From contig NZ_SLUN01000028.1 in NCBI RefSeq assembly GCF_004340685.1, forward strand, positions 1 through 64,000: 64,000 nucleotides of DNA, written 5' to 3'. The stretch comes from Hydrogenispora ethanolica. GTDB lineage: Bacteria; Bacillota; UBA4882; UBA8346. Position numbers and translations under genes: made by a program. Below the pieces are notes generated by a model. The model made no database searches and was not told the DNA's origin. It saw only the letters and a list, made by a program, of their open reading frames with translations. Shown one piece after another: positions 16,978 through 25,749 of the stretch; within the stretch, counting starts at the first letter, position 1; each line of letters begins with the position of its first letter.

Positions 16978-18414
16978 ATGAACCGTCCCCAAGGGCTGAA
17001 AAAATTCTGGCTGCTCCTGGCGCTGGCGGCGCTCTGCGCCGTAACCGTCGCCGCGCAGGACAGTCCCGCGCCGCTCACCGCGGCGGACCGGATCTATTTT
17101 CTGATGACCGACCGTTTCGCCGACGGCGACCCCGCCAATGATCAGAACGTATTGCGGAGCGACCCCTCCGCCTATCACGGCGGCGATTTTCAGGGGATCA
17201 TCGACAAGCTGGATTACATCCGCGATCTCGGCTTCACCGCCGTCTGGATTTCGCCGGTCGTCGCCAATCAGTTCCGGGGCTACCACGGCTACTGGGCCAG
17301 CGACTTTTACCGGACCAACGAGCATTTCGGGAGCCTGGCCAAGCTCAAGGAACTGGTGGCCGCCGCTCACGCCAGGGGCCTCAAGGTCCTGGCCGACCTG
17401 GTGGTCAATCACACCGGGCTGCTCCACCCCTGGGTCGGCGAGCCGGAGTATGAGAGCTGGTTCCACCCGCGCCGCACCATCGCCAATTGGAATGACCAAC
17501 GGGAGATCGAAGACGGCTGGCTGGCAGGGTTGCCCGATCTGAACCAGGAGAACCCGGCGGTCCGGGAATACCTGATCACCATGGCCCAATGGTGGATTCG
17601 CGAGACCGGCATCGACGGCTACCGGCTGGACACGGTCCGCCACGTGCCGCAGGAGTTCTGGCGGGAATTCGCGGCCGCGCTCAAAAAGGAGTTTCCGGGC
17701 TTTTATCTGATCGGCGAGGTCTGGGACGGCCGCCCCGATTTCGTGGCCGGCTATCAACGGGCCGGCCTGGACGGGCTGGTCGATTTTCCCATTTACTATG
17801 CGATCCACGACGTCTTCGCCGGCGACCGGCCCGGCGCCAGGCTGGCCCAGCTGATCCGGGAATGCGCCGCCGTCTATCCCGACCGTTCCCGGATGGGCAC
17901 CTTCATCGACAACCACGACGTGCCCCGCTTCGTCAGCCAGGTCCACAACCTTCGCGACGAGCGGCTCCGGCAGGCGCTGGCCTTTCTGATGACCTATACC
18001 GGGATCCCCATCCTGTACTACGGGACCGAGATCGGGCTCGACGGCGGCGCCGACCCCGATAACCGCCGCGATATGGACTGGCAGGTCCGTTCGCCGCTGA
18101 CCGATTACATCAAAAAACTGAACGCGATCCGCGCCGCCAACCCCGCCTTGACCCAAGGGGACTTGACGCTCCTTCCGGACCGGCCGGATTTTTTCGGGTA
18201 TACCCGCAGTTTCGAGAGCAACCGGATCCTGACCGTCTTCAATCTGGCCAACCAAAAACGCCGCGTCGAGCTGGAACTGCCCGAAGGATGGGGAGAGCCC
18301 GGGAGTATCCTGCGCGGGCTGACCGGGTCCGAAAATTACCGGCTGCGGCGGGGAAAGCTCCAACTGCAACTGGCCCCGCGCCAGGTGAATCTCTTCCGCT
18401 GTGAGTCGAAATAA
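16978..18414 (+). CDS. Secreted GH13 enzyme (alpha-amylase/cyclomaltodextrinase-like)
   Basis: A 478-residue exported GH13 enzyme. Signal peptide 1-26 (WLLLALAALCAVTVAA, AQD cut). Barrel motifs: DLVVNHTG (140-147), GYRLDTVRH with nucleophile Asp218, LIGEVWDG with acid Glu247 and FIDNHD with Asp314; ILYYGTEIGLDGG follows. There is no lipobox, so it should be free in the periplasm, unlike the amylase at 9734. Very strong ribosome site (AAAGGAGGGGGTG). In operon with the MalEFG-like genes, 42 bp after MalG. It probably trims maltodextrins next to the binding protein. The C-terminal beta domain is short. Confidence 0.9.
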   Translation: MNRPQGLKKFWLLLALAALCAVTVAAQDSPAPLTAADRIYFLMTDRFADGDPANDQNVLRSDPSAYHGGDFQGIIDKLDYIRDLGFTAVWISPVVANQFRGYHGYWASDFYRTNEHFGSLAKLKELVAAAHARGLKVLADLVVNHTGLLHPWVGEPEYESWFHPRRTIANWNDQREIEDGWLAGLPDLNQENPAVREYLITMAQWWIRETGIDGYRLDTVRHVPQEFWREFAAALKKEFPGFYLIGEVWDGRPDFVAGYQRAGLDGLVDFPIYYAIHDVFAGDRPGARLAQLIRECAAVYPDRSRMGTFIDNHDVPRFVSQVHNLRDERLRQALAFLMTYTGIPILYYGTEIGLDGGADPDNRRDMDWQVRSPLTDYIKKLNAIRAANPALTQGDLTLLPDRPDFFGYTRSFESNRILTVFNLANQKRRVELELPEGWGEPGSILRGLTGSENYRLRRGKLQLQLAPRQVNLFRCESK

Positions 18415-18431
18415 AAAGTTGTAGGTTTAGC

Positions 18432-18683
18432 GAATCAAAATTAAAAATTTGGTCGAAAATTAAATTTTCGATCATGGAAATTAAAATTCCGGTCGTGAGA
18501 ATCGAAATTTCCAGCCTGAGAATTGAATTTTCACTCCTGGAAATGGGAATTCCCCGCCTGAGAATTGCAAAACCGGGCCGGAGAATTCGCTTTTCACTCC
18601 GGAGAATGGAATTTCCACTCGCGAAGATCGGAGATTCACTCCTGAGAATAGGATTTCCGCTTCCGGAAATGAAAAAAGCCCCG
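18432..18683. repeat. 21-bp tandem array A (about 12 units)
   Basis: From 18474, ten units of exactly 21 bases follow without a single indel: consensus CTGAGAATTGAATTTTCACTC with many substitutions; one or two worn units precede them. Because 21 is a multiple of three, the plus strand is open from ATG 18474 to 18689 as a seven-residue repeat (LRIEFSL, LEMGIPR, LRIGFPL), and the minus strand is open too. There is no ribosome site at the ATG and the residue pattern has no family match I recognise, so I treat it as repeat DNA. It lies between the amylase and the kinase gene. Confidence 0.85.
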
Positions 18684-18741
18684 GAATGATGCGAAAGCGC
18701 TGCCCGATTGGGTGCTTCCGGGGGAACGGAGAGAAGGGGGG

Positions 18742-19647
18742 ATGGGGTTGCAAAAGGTATTGGTAGTCGGCGGAGCCACCTTTGATGCATTGATCCACCT
18801 GCCGGTCCTGCCCGGACCGCTGCCGCAGACGATTCACAGTTGCGGTTTTCATGAAACCGTCGGTTCCACCGGGGCGGGCAAGGCGCTGAACCTGAGCCGG
18901 CTGGGACTGGAGACCACCTTGCACGCCTTGATCGGCGCCGATGATTATGGCGAGCGGATCCGGGCGGCGCTGCAGGTACCCAACTTGCATTTCCGGTACG
19001 ATATCGACCCGCAGGGCACGGAGCGGCATATCAATCTGATGGACGGGGCCGGCCGGCGGATCTCCATTTTCGCCACCCGCTCCAGCGAGGAGCCCCGGCT
19101 GGACCTGGCAAAATTCCAGCCGCTGATCCAGGAGAGCGACTTGGTCGTCCTGAACATCATCGGTTATACCAAACGGTTGATCCCCCTCTGCCGGCAGTAT
19201 GCCAAGCCGGTCTGGACCGATCTCCACGACTGGGACGGCCGGGATCCGTTCCATCAGGCGTATCTGGACGCCGCCGCTTATATCTTTATGAGCTCCGATA
19301 ATCTGCCCGATTACCGGGCGGTGATGGCGGAGCTGATCGGCCGGGGCAAGCGGCTGGTGGTCTGCACCCATGGCCGGGAGGGGGCCACCGCCGCCACCGC
19401 GGTCGGCGAGTGGCTGGAGATCCCGATCATTCCGGCGTACCGCATGGTGGACGCCAACGGCGCCGGCGACAGCTTCATGGCGGGTTTCATCTACGGCCAC
19501 CTCCGGGGCTATGCGCTGAAAAAATGTCTGGGTTTGGCCACCCTCTGCGCCGGACTCTGCATTACTGTCTCGGAGCTGGCTTACCCCGGATTGAGCCCGG
19601 CGCTCCTGGAGGCGGCCTACCGGGAGCATTACGGCGCTGAATCGTGA
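18742..19647 (+). CDS. PfkB-family carbohydrate kinase
   Basis: About 301 residues of the ribokinase/PfkB fold: N-terminal VLVVGGATFDALIHLP, the substrate lid region STGAGKALNLSRLGLETTLH, and the C-terminal signature VDANGAGDSFMAGFIYGHLR that contains the anion hole and catalytic Asp. Such kinases phosphorylate a sugar or nucleoside at a hydroxymethyl group; the substrate cannot be read from sequence. The start may be TTG 18748 (AAGGGGG seven bases upstream) rather than ATG 18742, which is very close to that site. It sits in the alpha-glucan locus, 20 bases before a nucleotidyltransferase gene, suggesting a paired function. Confidence 0.85.
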   Translation: MGLQKVLVVGGATFDALIHLPVLPGPLPQTIHSCGFHETVGSTGAGKALNLSRLGLETTLHALIGADDYGERIRAALQVPNLHFRYDIDPQGTERHINLMDGAGRRISIFATRSSEEPRLDLAKFQPLIQESDLVVLNIIGYTKRLIPLCRQYAKPVWTDLHDWDGRDPFHQAYLDAAAYIFMSSDNLPDYRAVMAELIGRGKRLVVCTHGREGATAATAVGEWLEIPIIPAYRMVDANGAGDSFMAGFIYGHLRGYALKKCLGLATLCAGLCITVSELAYPGLSPALLEAAYREHYGAES

Positions 19648-19667
19648 AACGAAAGGAGTGATCCCGC

Positions 19668-20513
19668 GTGGCGACTTTGGAACCCATGCCCCTGCCGGAC
19701 GGCGTCGCCGGCCTGGTGCAACGCCTGGCGCGCCTGGACGGGGTCCGGGGTGTGCTGCTGGGAGGTTCGCGGGCCCAGGGCGGTGCCGAGCCGGATTCCG
19801 ATTACGATCTCTATGTGTATCAGGACCGGCCCATCGACCTCGCCGCGCGGCGGGCCCTGGCGGCCGAGCTCTTCGCCGAGTGCGAAGTGAATAATCAGTT
19901 TTGGGAGACCGAGGACGACGGTTATCTCCGGCAGGGCCGGATCGCGGTGGACATCGTCTACCGCGATCTGGAGTTCGTCGCCGGGAATCTCTACGCCAAA
20001 CTGGAGCGTTTCGAAGCGGATGTCGGCTATACCACGTGTATCTGGGGCAATTTCTGCGGCTCGCGGATCTTGTTCGACCGGGACGGAGTCATCGCTTCGC
20101 TGCAGCAACGATACAGCCGGCGCTATCCGCCGGAACTCAAGCGGAACATCATCCGCAAGAATTACCCGTTGCTCAAGGAACAGATCCCGGCCTATTATCA
20201 TCAGATCGCCAAAGCCCTGGGGCGCGGGGACGCCGTCAGCGTCAACCACCGGACCGCGGCGTTTTTCGCCAGTTATTTCGATATCCTGTTCGCCCTGAAT
20301 GAAATGGCCCACCCGGGAGAGAAACGGCTGCTCCGGACGGTCCGCGAGCAATGCGCCAAAGTTCCGGAGCATTGCGAGGCGGACGTCCTGGCGGTCCTGG
20401 GCCACAGCGGAAGATGCGACCCGGCCATTCTGCCGGCCCTCGACGGACTCATCGGCCACCTGGACGATCTGCTCCGCCTGGAAGGGAGCGGAGCGGGCGC
20501 GGGCGCAGATTGA
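19668..20513 (+). CDS. Nucleotidyltransferase-domain protein
   Basis: 281 residues. The N-terminal third is a pol-beta-type nucleotidyltransferase: LGGSRAQGGAEPDSDYDLYV (G-S then D-x-D, the metal-binding aspartates) with a third acidic residue in GRIAVDIVY. The rest is a helical domain (AFFASYFDILFALNEMAHPG) as in minimal or antibiotic-type nucleotidyltransferases (DUF4037-like organisation). Start GTG 19668 with AAAGGAG upstream. The target is unknown. It follows the PfkB kinase by 20 bases, so kinase then nucleotide transfer to a sugar phosphate is possible, but this is inference. Confidence 0.7.
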   Translation: MATLEPMPLPDGVAGLVQRLARLDGVRGVLLGGSRAQGGAEPDSDYDLYVYQDRPIDLAARRALAAELFAECEVNNQFWETEDDGYLRQGRIAVDIVYRDLEFVAGNLYAKLERFEADVGYTTCIWGNFCGSRILFDRDGVIASLQQRYSRRYPPELKRNIIRKNYPLLKEQIPAYYHQIAKALGRGDAVSVNHRTAAFFASYFDILFALNEMAHPGEKRLLRTVREQCAKVPEHCEADVLAVLGHSGRCDPAILPALDGLIGHLDDLLRLEGSGAGAGAD

Positions 20514-20515
20514 TG

Positions 20516-20545
20516 TTGACTTTCGGCGGCGGGCGATATTAAAAT
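20516..20545 (+). promoter_or_regulatory. Candidate promoter of the LacI-family gene
   Basis: TTGACT (20516-20521), 18 bases, TAAAAT (20540-20545), 38 bases before ATG 20583. No operator-like palindrome overlaps it, so autoregulation is not evident. Confidence 0.4.
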
Positions 20546-20582
20546 TGATGGGAAAAGAACTGTAAAATAAAGGGATGGCTTC

Positions 20583-21602
20583 ATGAGAGTAACCATTAAT
20601 GATATCGCCAAAGTCGCCGGAGTCTCGCCTTCCACCGTCTCGCGGGTGATCGCCAACAACCCCAAGATCAGCGCCGCCACCCGGGAGAAGGTCTTTAAGA
20701 TCATGCAGGAGATGAATTATCATCCCAATATCATCGCCCGGTCCCTGGCCAACCAATCGACCCGGATCATCGGGGTGGTGATCCCGGGGATGGCCGACAA
20801 GGCGTTCCAGCATCCGTTTTATCCCGAGATCCTGCGGGGGATCAGCTCCATTGCCTATAAGAACAAGTACAACATTCTCATCTCCAGCATTGGCAATCCC
20901 GAGGAAGAGAAGCATTCGGTGAAACAATTCGCCTGCGGCGGGATCACCGAAGGGATCATCCTGCTGGCGTCGCGGACCCGGAACTCCTCCGTATCCGAGC
21001 TTCTCAAGCTGGATTTCCCCTTTGTATTGGTGGGCAAGCCGGAGAACGATCACGAGGTCAACTGGGTCGACAATGATAATTTCGCCATCGGTTACCAGCT
21101 GACGCAGCACCTGATCGAGCAGGGGCACCGCAAGATCGCCTTTATCGGGGTGGTGCCGGAGCATTTTGTGACCATGGACCGCTTGAACGGCTATAAACAA
21201 GCGTTGCAGGAGCACGGCATCCCCTGCGATGAGCAGCTGATCGTCGAGAGCCGCTTCATCACCGATAACGGCTACGACTTGATGAAGAAACTGCTGGAAC
21301 GGGGCAAGCTGCCCACCGGGGTGATCGGCTGCGACGATCTGCTCTGCTTCGGCGCGATGAAGCTCATCACGGAGCGGGGGCTCAAGATCCCCGAGGATAT
21401 CGCGGTGGCCGGCTTCAACAATGTCCCGCTGGCCGACTATTCCCATCCGCCGTTGACTTCGGTGGAGATCAACGCCTTCTCCCTGGGCTCCAAGGCGCTG
21501 GAACTGTTGCTGGCGGCGTTGCACAGCGAGTACCAGAGTTTTAACCGGGCGATCATCCCCGCCAAGCTGGTGATCAGGGAATCGACGCTCTCCCGGCGGT
21601 AA
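20583..21602 (+). CDS. LacI-family regulator of the alpha-glucan locus (MalR-like)
   Basis: 339 residues. Residues 1-50 are the LacI DNA-binding part: VTINDIAKVAGVSPSTVSRV, with the hinge helix NIIARSLANQS. A periplasmic-binding-protein-like sensor domain follows (IIGVVIPGMADKAFQHPFYP to AVAGFNNVPLADYSHPPLTS). Four sites with consensus TGCAARCGTWTGCA flank the locus (13308, 13561, 13757, 21621); such CG-centred palindromes are typical LacI-family operators, and this is the only LacI gene inside the locus. Maltose or maltodextrin would be the expected inducer (inference). Confidence 0.9.
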   Translation: MRVTINDIAKVAGVSPSTVSRVIANNPKISAATREKVFKIMQEMNYHPNIIARSLANQSTRIIGVVIPGMADKAFQHPFYPEILRGISSIAYKNKYNILISSIGNPEEEKHSVKQFACGGITEGIILLASRTRNSSVSELLKLDFPFVLVGKPENDHEVNWVDNDNFAIGYQLTQHLIEQGHRKIAFIGVVPEHFVTMDRLNGYKQALQEHGIPCDEQLIVESRFITDNGYDLMKKLLERGKLPTGVIGCDDLLCFGAMKLITERGLKIPEDIAVAGFNNVPLADYSHPPLTSVEINAFSLGSKALELLLAALHSEYQSFNRAIIPAKLVIRESTLSRR

Positions 21603-21620
21603 TTTTTTTTACGGTTTTGG

Positions 21621-21634
21621 TGCAAGCGTATGCA
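21621..21634. promoter_or_regulatory. LacI-type operator O4
   Basis: TGCAAGCGTATGCA, perfect except for one central pair, flanked by G and C that extend the dyad. It lies between the LacI-family gene and the cytoplasmic GH13 gene at 21764, which it probably controls together with the phosphorylase. Confidence 0.65.
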
Positions 21635-21763
21635 CTAACGCAAATTTCGATGCAACTGCTTTTTCAGAGGAAATGCTTTATCAAAAAACGCGAAGGCCGG
21701 CCATTGGCATTCCACACCCGTCCGGCCGGCTCGAAATCATTGCATCTCTAAAACAGGTGAATC

Positions 21764-23797
21764 ATGCAAAATCTACAGATCGTCTGCGAGCAATTGGCGC
21801 GGCGCGGCGCTGCTTTTGACGGGTCCTATTTTATTCCCGAAGTCTGGAATGCGGTCGGCTGGGAGCGCTATGCCACCGACCAAAAACGACCCGGGCAGAT
21901 CCGGGTCAATCCCTACGAGTTTTTGAGCCATATCATCGGGCGCCACATTTTGCCCCATGCGGAAGCGGGAAAGGATTACCTGCGGCCGTTGGACCGGGGG
22001 AGCGCCGCCCCGCCGGAGCTTCATCAGTGTGTGATCTATGGGGCGCTGCTTAGGACCTTCACAGCCTGGGACCATGTCCGGCCGGGGCAGGTCTGCCCGG
22101 GCAGTTTCATCAAGACCATCGGCCTCTTGCCCTACTTGAGGAAGCTCGGGGTGAACATCCTCTATTTGCTGCCGGTCTTTGCCACCAGCGATCGTTATAA
22201 GAAAGGGGAGTGCGGCAGCCCTTATGCCATTCGGGACAGCTACCGGCTGGACCGGAATCTCCACGACGACCTGCTGGGCGAAGCGGATGAAGCGATGGTG
22301 GCGACGGAGTTCAAGGCGTTGATCGAGGCCTGCCACATCCTGGGGATCCGGGTGATGGTCGATTTCGTCTTTCGCACGGTAGCCCGGGATCATGCGCTCC
22401 TGGCGGACCATCCGGAATGGTTTTACTGGATCCGCCGCCGCACCGCTCCGGTCTTCGCCCCTCCGGCCGTGGCCGGGGAGGGAAAACTGACCCTGCTGAA
22501 CGACGGTTCCTTGAAAAGCCTGTACACTTGCGACGGGATCGCCGAATACCTGGCTCAATTTACCGTTTCCCCGCCGGAGATCGACCCGGCCCGCTGGCGC
22601 CGGCTCCTGGAACGTCACCGCCGGAGCGGAGCGAACCTGCTGGCCCTGATCGAGGAGGAGTATCAGATCACCACCGCGCCCGGCTTTTCCAATGTCTTGA
22701 ATGATCCCCAGCCGCCCTGGACCGACGTGACTTACTTGCGGCTTTACCAGGATACGCACCCCAAGGCCCGGCCCTATCTGCCCCGGGAGCAGCCGCCTTA
22801 CATTTTACAGGACGTGGCTTGCGCCAATCTTTACCCGGGTCGTCTTCCCAACCGGGGGTTGTGGGATTACCTTCTGGGAATTATCCCCCATTATCAGGAG
22901 GAGTACGGGATCGACGGCGCCCGGATCGATATGGGGCACGCGCTGCCGCCGGAGTTGAACCAGGCCATCGTGGCCCGGGTCAAGGCCGCCAATCCCCATT
23001 TCATTCTGTGGTCGGAGGAGTTCGCGCCCGAACATTCCCGGGCCGCCAGGGAGAACGGCTTTCATTTTATCAGCGGCAATCTCTGGTCGGTTTACAACGA
23101 TCTCGACCAGCCCCGTTTCCGTTCCAGACTGCTGCGGATCGTCTCCGGCGCCGCGCTGCCGGTGACCGCCGCCCTGGAGACCCCGGATACGCCCCGGATG
23201 GCGCTGGTCTACCGGGAGCGCCCGAAGCTCAGCCTGTTATTGCTGCTGAACTGTTTTATCGCCAACGCCGTTCCCTTCATCAACAGCGGCATGGAGCTTC
23301 TGGAGCTTCAGCCGATGAATCTCGGGCTGAATAATGATGAAACGGGCCGCTTCGTACTGGACCGGGAGGACCCGATGTATGGCAAGCTGGCTTTCTTCGA
23401 TCATTATCGCCTGCACTGGCTGAATCAGGACCATGGCTGGCTGCGGGAGCTGCTGGCGGAGGCGCTGCGGATCCGTCGCCGTTTTGGGGGCCTGGTGGGC
23501 AACAGGGTCCATCTGAGGAGCCGGCCGCTGAAGAATTCCAAAATCATATTTTTTTGGTATTTTGATCCCAAGACCGGTCAGAACCTGTTTTTCCTGGCCA
23601 ACCGGAGTTTCGCCGAGCGGGCCCGGGTACGGCTGCAGGCCCTGTTTCCCGAGGAATTCCTGAAGGATCGGCCGGCGGTCGCGTGGCTGTACCCGGGAAG
23701 TACTGGAACCGGCCGAAAATGGGAATATAATCAGTGGAGGTTTCTGGCCCCCGGCGAGGTACGGATCGGATATTTACGCGAATCTTATCATTCATAA
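21764..23797 (+). CDS. Cytoplasmic GH13-family protein, atypical
   Basis: 677 residues, no signal peptide. A GH13 barrel is recognisable: LGVNILYLLPVFATSDRYKK, RVMVDFVFRTVARDH (region I with V-F-R where N-H is usual), GARIDMGHA with Asp389, LWSEEFAPEH with Glu418/419, and LETPDTPRMA with Asp475 where most amylases have H-D. The replacement of the region I and IV histidines and the long N-terminal part recall the GlgE/maltosyltransferase side of GH13 more than true amylases. It stands between operator O4 and an alpha-glucan phosphorylase, so it acts on cytoplasmic maltodextrin or glycogen. Whether it hydrolyses or transfers is not decided by sequence. Confidence 0.75.
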   Translation: MQNLQIVCEQLARRGAAFDGSYFIPEVWNAVGWERYATDQKRPGQIRVNPYEFLSHIIGRHILPHAEAGKDYLRPLDRGSAAPPELHQCVIYGALLRTFTAWDHVRPGQVCPGSFIKTIGLLPYLRKLGVNILYLLPVFATSDRYKKGECGSPYAIRDSYRLDRNLHDDLLGEADEAMVATEFKALIEACHILGIRVMVDFVFRTVARDHALLADHPEWFYWIRRRTAPVFAPPAVAGEGKLTLLNDGSLKSLYTCDGIAEYLAQFTVSPPEIDPARWRRLLERHRRSGANLLALIEEEYQITTAPGFSNVLNDPQPPWTDVTYLRLYQDTHPKARPYLPREQPPYILQDVACANLYPGRLPNRGLWDYLLGIIPHYQEEYGIDGARIDMGHALPPELNQAIVARVKAANPHFILWSEEFAPEHSRAARENGFHFISGNLWSVYNDLDQPRFRSRLLRIVSGAALPVTAALETPDTPRMALVYRERPKLSLLLLLNCFIANAVPFINSGMELLELQPMNLGLNNDETGRFVLDREDPMYGKLAFFDHYRLHWLNQDHGWLRELLAEALRIRRRFGGLVGNRVHLRSRPLKNSKIIFFWYFDPKTGQNLFFLANRSFAERARVRLQALFPEEFLKDRPAVAWLYPGSTGTGRKWEYNQWRFLAPGEVRIGYLRESYHS

Positions 23798-23992
23798 ACC
23801 GGCTTTGGTCCACAATATAGGAAGACCCCGAGTAGGTCTCCGAATTGCGGCCCGAGAGTTTTTGCCGGCAATGATCATATATAGAGTTAATCCGGACACG
23901 ACGGACTGTCCTGCGCGAAGTTTTTGATAGGGTAGTAAATGGACCACCCTGGATGGGGCCCATGACTTGTGACGAATGAGGGAGGCAAACTG

Positions 23993-25609
23993 ATGAGCAA
24001 TCGTTCCAAACTGCCGCGGGTGGCTTATTTTTGCATGGAGTATGGTTTGCATGAGGATTTCAAGATCTACTCCGGCGGACTCGGGATCCTGGCCGGAGAT
24101 ATATTAAAAGCCGCTTACGATAGGGATTATCCCATGATCGGGGTCGGCATTCTCTGGAGTCAAGGCTATACCAATCAATTCATCGGGGAGAACGGCAGGC
24201 CGTATGATTGCTATCCCGACAACAGCTACGGCTTTCTGGAGGATACCGGCGTGGCGGTGAAGGTGCGCATCCGGGGCAGACAAGTCACCTGCAAGGTCTG
24301 GAAATGCACCCAATTCCGGAACGCGCCGCTCTACCTGCTGGATACCAATCTGCCGGAGAATGAGGACCGGCTGATCACCGGCCAATTGTACGGCTGGTTC
24401 TCCGAAGAGCGGATCGCCCAAGAGATGGTTCTGGGCATTGGCGGCGTCCGGGCGCTTCAAGCCTTGGGGATCGCGGTGGATGTCTACCATTTCAATGACA
24501 GCCATCCGGTTTTGGCCGGCACCGAGCTGATCCGCAGCAAGATGGATGAGGAAGGACTGGATTTTGAAGCAGCCTGGCGGCAGACCCGGGAACGGATCAT
24601 CTTTACCACCCACACGCCGGTGGTGGCCGGCAATGAGATCCATGAGCATGAGCTGCTGCAATACATGGGGGCCTATAACGGTCTGACGTTCGGGCAGATG
24701 CTGAAACTGGGCGGCGAACCTTTCAGCATGACTGCGGCCGGGTTGCGGCTGGCCCGGAAGGCCAATGCCGTGGCCGAGTTGCATGCGCTGACGGCCCGGG
24801 AGATGTGGCAGGAGGTGACCGGGGCCGCGGCGATCATCGCCGTGACCAACGGCGTTCATAACGGTACCTGGCAGGATCCCCGGATCGCCGCGGCCTTCGA
24901 GCAGCAGGGCGACCTGTGGGCTCCCCATCAGGCGGCCAAGCGTGAACTGCTGGCCGAGATCAGGAAGCGCAACGGGGTTGACCTGGACGAGAACACGCTG
25001 ACCATCGGTTTTGCCCGCAGGGCCGCGCCCTATAAACGGAGCGATCTCATCTTCAAAAGGCCGGAACTGATCGTTCCGCTCCTGAAGTACGGCAAATTGC
25101 AATTGATCTTCTCCGGCAAAGCCCATCCCAATGATGCGGTCGGCAAGGGCATCGTGGCCAATTTGTACGAGATGTCCCGGTTGTATCCGGAGAGCGTGGT
25201 CTTCCTGCAAAACTACGATATGCAGATCGGAAGGCTCCTGACCCGCGGCTGTGACGTCTGGCTGAACAACCCCCGCCGGCCGATGGAGGCCAGCGGCACT
25301 TCGGGAATGAAGGCCGCCATGAATGGCGTTTTAAACTTCAGCGTGTTGGACGGCTGGTGGCCCGAGGGCTGCCGCCACGGCATCAACGGCTGGCAGATCG
25401 GGGACGGGAGTGCCGCGTCCGACCAGGAGGCGGCCGATGCCGAGAGCCTTTACCGGGTGCTCCTGGAGGAGATTTTACCGACCTATAACACGGACCAGAG
25501 CCGTTGGACCGAGATGATGCGCGCCAGTATCGCGATGTCGCACTGGCAATTCTCGGCCGCAAGGTTGGTGCAGGACTATTACAGCCTGCTATACCAGGAC
25601 ATCATCTGA
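23993..25609 (+). CDS. glgP: Alpha-glucan phosphorylase (GT35, short form)
   Basis: 538 residues of the short bacterial glucan phosphorylase type. It releases glucose-1-phosphate from alpha-1,4-glucans in the cytoplasm. Signatures: VAYFCMEYGLHEDFKIYSGG and LGILAGDILKAA at the N-terminus, DVYHFNDSHP, FTTHTPVVAGNE, and the PLP-binding block MEASGTSGMKAAMNG with Lys at about 440. Start ATG 23993 has GAGGGAGG seven bases upstream. It closes the locus: imported maltodextrins become glucose-1-phosphate. The 195 bp before it contains no clear promoter, so it is probably cotranscribed with 21764. Confidence 0.93.
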   Translation: MSNRSKLPRVAYFCMEYGLHEDFKIYSGGLGILAGDILKAAYDRDYPMIGVGILWSQGYTNQFIGENGRPYDCYPDNSYGFLEDTGVAVKVRIRGRQVTCKVWKCTQFRNAPLYLLDTNLPENEDRLITGQLYGWFSEERIAQEMVLGIGGVRALQALGIAVDVYHFNDSHPVLAGTELIRSKMDEEGLDFEAAWRQTRERIIFTTHTPVVAGNEIHEHELLQYMGAYNGLTFGQMLKLGGEPFSMTAAGLRLARKANAVAELHALTAREMWQEVTGAAAIIAVTNGVHNGTWQDPRIAAAFEQQGDLWAPHQAAKRELLAEIRKRNGVDLDENTLTIGFARRAAPYKRSDLIFKRPELIVPLLKYGKLQLIFSGKAHPNDAVGKGIVANLYEMSRLYPESVVFLQNYDMQIGRLLTRGCDVWLNNPRRPMEASGTSGMKAAMNGVLNFSVLDGWWPEGCRHGINGWQIGDGSAASDQEAADAESLYRVLLEEILPTYNTDQSRWTEMMRASIAMSHWQFSAARLVQDYYSLLYQDII

Positions 25610-25638
25610 CGGTTCATCACCGTTCCTCCATGCGACGA

Positions 25639-25676
25639 GAAAGCCGGCTGGCGTTCCCCCGTCAGCCGGCTTTCTA
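25639..25676 (+). terminator. Terminator after the phosphorylase gene
   Basis: Stem GAAAGCCGGCTG/CAGCCGGCTTTC, 12-base loop, then a short T-poor tail (TA then A-run). It is placed directly downstream of the stop at 25609. Confidence 0.65.
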
Positions 25677-25721
25677 AAAAAACCGCCCAAGCCCGGGCGA
25701 ACAGCCTCGGTCTTGGGCGGT
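25675..25721 (-). terminator. Terminator of the leftward membrane-protein gene
   Basis: On the minus strand, stem ACCGCCCAAG/CTTGGGCGGT followed by seven U. It serves the gene ending at 25750 and lies back to back with the phosphorylase terminator. Confidence 0.8.
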
Positions 25722-25749
25722 AATCATTTTGAACAACGGTGCAGGCCTC

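Noticed and set aside
16075-18369. A 764-codon open frame on the minus strand opposite the MalG-like and GH13 genes
   Set aside because: It is antisense to two genes with clear family motifs; long antisense frames are common in such GC-rich coding DNA. Its Asp/Gln/His-rich composition resembles the other shadow frames in the window.
19629-21524. A 631-codon minus-strand frame opposite the nucleotidyltransferase and LacI genes
   Set aside because: Same reason; the plus-strand proteins have intact HTH and catalytic motifs and good starts.
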